NCBI RefSeq assembly: GCF_047948215.1
Contig: NC_134460.1
Span: forward strand, 121,967,324-122,031,323
DNA length: 64,000 bases
DNA from: Lycorma delicatula
Lineage: Eukaryota; Arthropoda; Insecta; Hemiptera; Fulgoridae
Direction: 5' to 3'
The position numbers and the translations under genes were made by a program. Below, piece by piece: positions 60,363 to 64,000 of the stretch. The notes under the pieces are model-generated. The model was not told the DNA's origin. It did not search any database and saw only the letters and a list, made by a program, of their open reading frames with translations. The stretch's first letter is position 1; each line of letters opens with the position of its first letter.

Positions 60363-60578
60363 AGTTCTGCGAGATCAGTCTAAGCGAGACGTTATGATAC
60401 GAGTTCTATGAGGAGAGTCTGCGAGAATGCTTCGATAGAGAAGTTATTATGCAAGTTTAAAGCGAGAGTATTCTGCGAAGAGATCAGTGAATGAGCGAAT
60501 TTCTAGTGTGAATTAAGTTCGACGCGATTAAGATGACGTCACAAGTAACTCCAGTACACGAAAACAAGAAATGGTTCG
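60363..60578 (+). CDS. Candidate first exon: 5' UTR plus 15 codons and a splice donor
   Basis: ATG at 60533 opens MTSQVTPVHENKKWF plus one base of the next codon, directly followed by GTGAGT (60579-60584), a near-ideal donor in phase 1. The leader before it is rich in GCGAGA and CGA, unlike the surrounding AT-rich DNA. It contains three imperfect 52-55 base tandem units, each beginning TCTGCGA (near 60366, 60418 and 60473). TGACGTCA, a full CRE/ATF site, overlaps the start codon (60534-60541). I cannot name the protein, and no second exon was found downstream in the window. A long terminal repeat or leader of an unrecognised retroelement is an alternative reading. Confidence 0.4.
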
Positions 60579-60584
60579 GTGAGT

Positions 60585-61414
60585 TATAAGTGAAAGAGAT
60601 AATGTACTAAATTTCATTCCTAAATTGTTAGGGTAATTTTATTTGTGAACAGCAAAGGTATTTGCAGAGAAAGAATTTTATACTTGTCTTATCTATTATA
60701 CTATTGTTGTTAATACAAGGTTAAAGGCTAGTAGTTAAAGTGTTAAGACTAGCGGTCATGCTAATGTCTTTTGTCAGTGGAGCTGAACTATGGTTTTCAA
60801 TATACCTGTCAATAAATCCTGACGACTACTTTAAATTCTGTTTTGTATATAATCACTGATTATTATTATTGACATTTATTATTATTGTTTGGTGTTGTCA
60901 TTGTTATTAATGTGATTATTATTGTGGTTGTCATTACTATCTTTATTATTTGTTTTATTATTGTCATTTACTATTATTATTACTATTGTCATTATTTTTT
61001 ATTGATTTATCTTGTTTACATGTATTTTGAAACCAATAAATTGTAATTATATAAACATTTTCAATTGTCAATCTCTCAGTATCATGAGTGACGAGCACGG
61101 GACAAAATACACGACATAAAAGTCCTTGGGAGTCTGGGTGCGGTGCATAGTCCACTAATATCTGTTTATTTACTACTTTTGAATGATTTTAATTATTATT
61201 ATTCTTTTTTTTTATTTACCGGGCTTTTTCTTTATTGTTACTGCAGCAGTATAGTTATAAAGGAAAAGTATAGCTTTCGGCCAAAATCCCGGTATCAAAG
61301 ATTTTTAATTGTGGACAGTTCTGGATCCCCTTAGTCTAATCCAAAAAAAAGTTATACAAATAACTTTTTTATAACGGAAAATGTACGTACGTGTGTTGGC
61401 CTGTATTTTGATTA
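60585..61414. other. Possible first intron, with ATT-rich low-complexity DNA
   Basis: 60856-61000 is built of ATT and GTTATT repeats with drift. Nothing else is recognised. Confidence 0.5.
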
Positions 61415-61641
61415 ATATATCCGGACTTTTCTTTTCTGTTTAGCCTCCGTAAGGTATTACTTCTGAGGATGAATGTGGATGATATATATGGGTGTAACTG
61501 AAGTGTCTTGTATACTCAGGTCGACCATTTCTTAGGTTAATTGAAACCCAACCACCAAAGAATATCGGTATCCACGCTCTATTATTCAAATCCGTGTAAA
61601 AATAACTAACTGCTTTTACTAGAATTAAATATATCCGGACT
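61415..61641 (-). repeat. SINE family 1, 5'-truncated, with 13-bp target duplication
   Basis: Body 61428-61628. ATATATCCGGACT occurs at 61415-61427 and 61629-61641. The tRNA-like head is missing while the 3' tail (CATCCTCAGAAGTAATACC, then CGGAGGCTAAACAGAAAAG) is complete. This is what incomplete target-primed reverse transcription leaves. Confidence 0.93.
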
Positions 61642-62118
61642 GGCTTACATAAATTCTTCGAAAATTTGACACATTGATGGTATTAGATTTTGGACAAAAT
61701 TAAAAAAAAAGTAGGAGTAGTTTTCCTCATTTTGAATTTTTGTCTCTTCCAGTAAAATATGAGAAAACTAGCAATATATGTAGAAAATTGAGTTTAAAAT
61801 TCCAAAGTATAAGTCGAACAAATTTAGGGATGTGAAGATATTCAGCATTACTTCTTAACAGTTTTTGCCGCATACCTTGAAACCCATTGACTAAAATAGT
61901 ATGTGGCTATTTATTATATCCGAGGTTTAACCTGATTTTCGCGCACGTCAGATCAGGGAGCATCACGGTACTCGTAATTTTTTTTTTAGTAAAATATAAT
62001 TTTTTTAGCCTTGTTGAATAATATTGCAAGGAATTGGACCGACTTTTTTTAGTAAATAATTACGCCGGTAAATATACTTTTACACCCTAAAAAAACAAGA
62101 GAGTTGAATGACACCAGT
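61642..62118. other. AT-rich DNA
   Basis: No supported gene or repeat. Confidence 0.45.
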
Positions 62119-62298
62119 ACTTAAAATATTGCCGGCCTCCGTGGCGCGAGTGGTAGCGTCTCGGCGTTTCACCCGGAAGTCCTGGGTTCAAATCCCTGTC
62201 AGCATGGTATTTTTCACACACGCTACAAAAGTCATCTCATCCTCTGAGGAAAGAATTGCTTGACTGCGAACCCGGAGGTTAAACAAACTTAAAATATT
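62119..62298 (+). repeat. SINE family 2, full copy with 12-bp target duplication
   Basis: Body 62131-62286 (156 bp). ACTTAAAATATT flanks it at 62119-62130 and 62287-62298. It opens GCCGGCCTCCGTGGCGCGAG with an A-box (TGGCGCGAGTGG) and a B-box (GGGTTCAAATCCC), a tRNA-like head different from SINE family 1. It ends CATCCTCTGAGG...CCGGAGGTTAAACAAA, a tail resembling family 1. Confidence 0.95.
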
Positions 62299-64000
62299 AA
62301 TTTTTTAAACATTTAGACGATATTGGAACTTCAAAAAAATTGGGGGTATCATGGGATCGACTTTAAAATTTAAAAAAAATAGTATTTTAATTGCTTTATA
62401 ATTTTTGATAATTTATCAGTTTTTCAGTCTGTGGCTGTTATTAAAAAAAAATCCTTTCGGGGTACGCCGGAAGGCAGAGGTAGATTTCACTGGTGCTAAG
62501 GAGGGAATGAAAAAGATTTCCATCTTAAAGTTAAGAAAACCTTCAGATTTACTCAATACGACAATGGTTGCAAGTAAAAAAAGTTTCACATGTTTAGCAT
62601 GCGACAAGCTCCATCTTCTACCAATTCCAACAACATTCCTTGCCGTAAGGGTTGTCATATCAAAAGTTTTTTCAGATAAAGATTTTAGATAATGCTTAGA
62701 GGACTAACGACCACTTTAAACCGATTCCGTAGTTTGCCTATTAAGGGAGGAATAATTGTTTTTGTCTTCGAAATCCCATTTTTTCCTCCCCCTGGGCTAA
62801 TGGTTGGTGATATCAAAAGACTTTACTTACATAGGCTTACTTTAGATAGGCCCCTATCTAAAGAATAGTAGGAACTTTAAAAGAATTCGAAAATTTACGT
62901 AATAAGAAAGTTATATTTTGTTTTTTCGAAAAAGCCACCCCGTTTCCACCCCCCCCCCCATGATCCGATATTGCCCATTAACGAACTCGGCCGAGATTTT
63001 GGGTCGTTCTGTTTTATGTATCAATTCGAAAATTATATGAGCAAAATTACGGCAGTTATCGTGTTCACAAGAAAGTAAAATATAAATATATATAAACTTT
63101 TGAACTGACGGTGGTTTTGGAGTCTGGAGAATGTGAAACGCGAAGATATGTCGTTTTCCGGAAGTCGAAACATGGAACCCATTACAATAGGTAGCTTTCT
63201 TATGAAATCTACCTAATATATATAAGAAGCTATCAAACAAGTGGGTCATATGACTCCAAATGTTTTTACTAAAAATTTGTATTTATTTTTTAGCAATAAA
63301 ATAATCTAAATACAATATAATAAAAAAAAACTTAATTTGACCATGGGGATCACCGGGGCTTAAAATGCTTTACTAAGAATTTTGTTTTTTTCATATTTTA
63401 AATACTGCTTAATTTTTAAGGTAAAAACATAATTTGATCAAGGGAGGTCAAATCGAGCCCGAATTATTTTACTGAACATTTTGATCTTTTTCGCAACCTT
63501 AATATTTCAGAATTAATTCATTAATATTTTTAAAACTCTGGAATATTTAAAATAAAAATCCGTCTACGGGAAAGTATTGCAATCGTTTTTAGACTTTTTT
63601 CCAACAAAGTTTTGTGAAAATTGGACTTTATTTTATTAAATCTCTTCAGCCCTTATTGATAAAAATGGCAGATAATTTAAGCGCTTAAAAATTATATTTT
63701 TTCAATAATTTAGATATTGTTTTTATTTTAATTCTCTTGAATTGATTTTTCCACAGAAAAATATATCTTTTTTTTACTAAATATTTTTCAAAAAGGATTT
63801 GTTGTTAAGTCGATTCTTGTGTATGAGTACATTTTTATGTATTTACCTATTGTTTACTTACCTGAGATACTTTCTACGGCGTTTTATCTTATTCAAACTT
63901 TAATGTGAGAAGGGGCAAAAAAACTTTTTTTCTTTTTTGGACTCAGTCACATTCCTCTATTAATTAGGTGGTTACATTACCTGAGTATGTCACTGGTTAC
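62299..64000. other. Intergenic or repeat-like DNA, no gene recognised
   Basis: Contains a perfect 11-bp palindrome (CTTTAGATAGG, CC, CCTATCTAAAG, 62840-62863) and a C-run near 62950. The 62405-62692 and 62911-63249 frames overlap opposite-strand frames and match nothing. The texture (CCACCCCGTTTCCACCCC and similar) suggests a decayed repeat. Confidence 0.4.

Noticed and set aside
60363..60578. LTR of a retrovirus-like element
   Set aside because: No matching second LTR, primer-binding site or gag/pol sequence follows within the window; kept only as an alternative reading.
62405..62692. 95-codon plus frame with an 80-codon opposing frame
   Set aside because: Both strands open over the same repeat-like DNA; neither has a family signature.
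1..64000. CRISPR array, bacterial operon, phage or defence locus
   Set aside because: No regularly spaced repeats, no Shine-Dalgarno-linked genes, and the content is clearly eukaryotic.

Overview
This window looks like strongly AT-rich nuclear DNA from an arthropod, most likely an insect; the repeat types would fit a hemipteran, but that is inference. There are no bacterial-style gene clusters. Cellular coding sequence is sparse: a mitochondrial ribosomal protein gene (mRpL36, 12.4-12.8 kb, minus), one fatty acyl-CoA reductase exon with a 1-base frameshift next to it (11.25-11.47 kb, minus), an Asn/Ser-rich terminal exon of an unidentified gene (55.58-55.91 kb, minus) and a candidate first exon with a splice donor (60.36-60.58 kb, plus). 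The rest is repeats and decayed transposons.

Layout. 0-8 kb: 3' end of an R1/Jockey-type LINE, a tRNA-derived SINE, a decayed hAT transposase and an old copy of a repeat met again at 16.7 kb. 9.6-10.9 kb: a mariner with both terminal repeats and a third catalytic Asp changed to Asn. 11.2-12.8 kb: the two cellular genes. 15.7 kb: a 289-bp MITE. 16.2-42.7 kb: a segmental duplication. Unit A (16.24-28.05 kb) is repeated as B1 (28.22-29.66 kb) and B2 (31.47-42.67 kb), with breakpoints lying in fragments of one RTE-like LINE. Each long unit carries that LINE (minus strand), a mariner remnant, a SINE and a second, very decayed LINE (plus strand). Inside the duplication a block of about 4.5 kb is almost identical between the copies, while its flanks differ by several percent.

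43-44 kb: an internally deleted Tc1-like element. 46.1-46.9 kb and 59.2-60.05 kb: two unrelated foldback elements with arms of about 300 bp. 50.0-51.2 kb: a third mariner. 52.2-54.5 kb: a pogo/Tigger element with all three catalytic Asp codons preserved but broken frames, followed by a remnant of another DDE transposase. 56.0-56.8 kb: a non-autonomous hAT-like element split by a SINE with a perfect 15-bp target duplication. 61.4 and 62.1 kb: two more SINE insertions with exact target duplications.

The elements do not form a pathway; the window records successive insertions. The most informative results are two SINE families with different tRNA-like heads but a common 3' tail, the LINE-bounded duplication with its homogenised core, and the foldback elements. 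I found no convincing undescribed defence or metabolic system.
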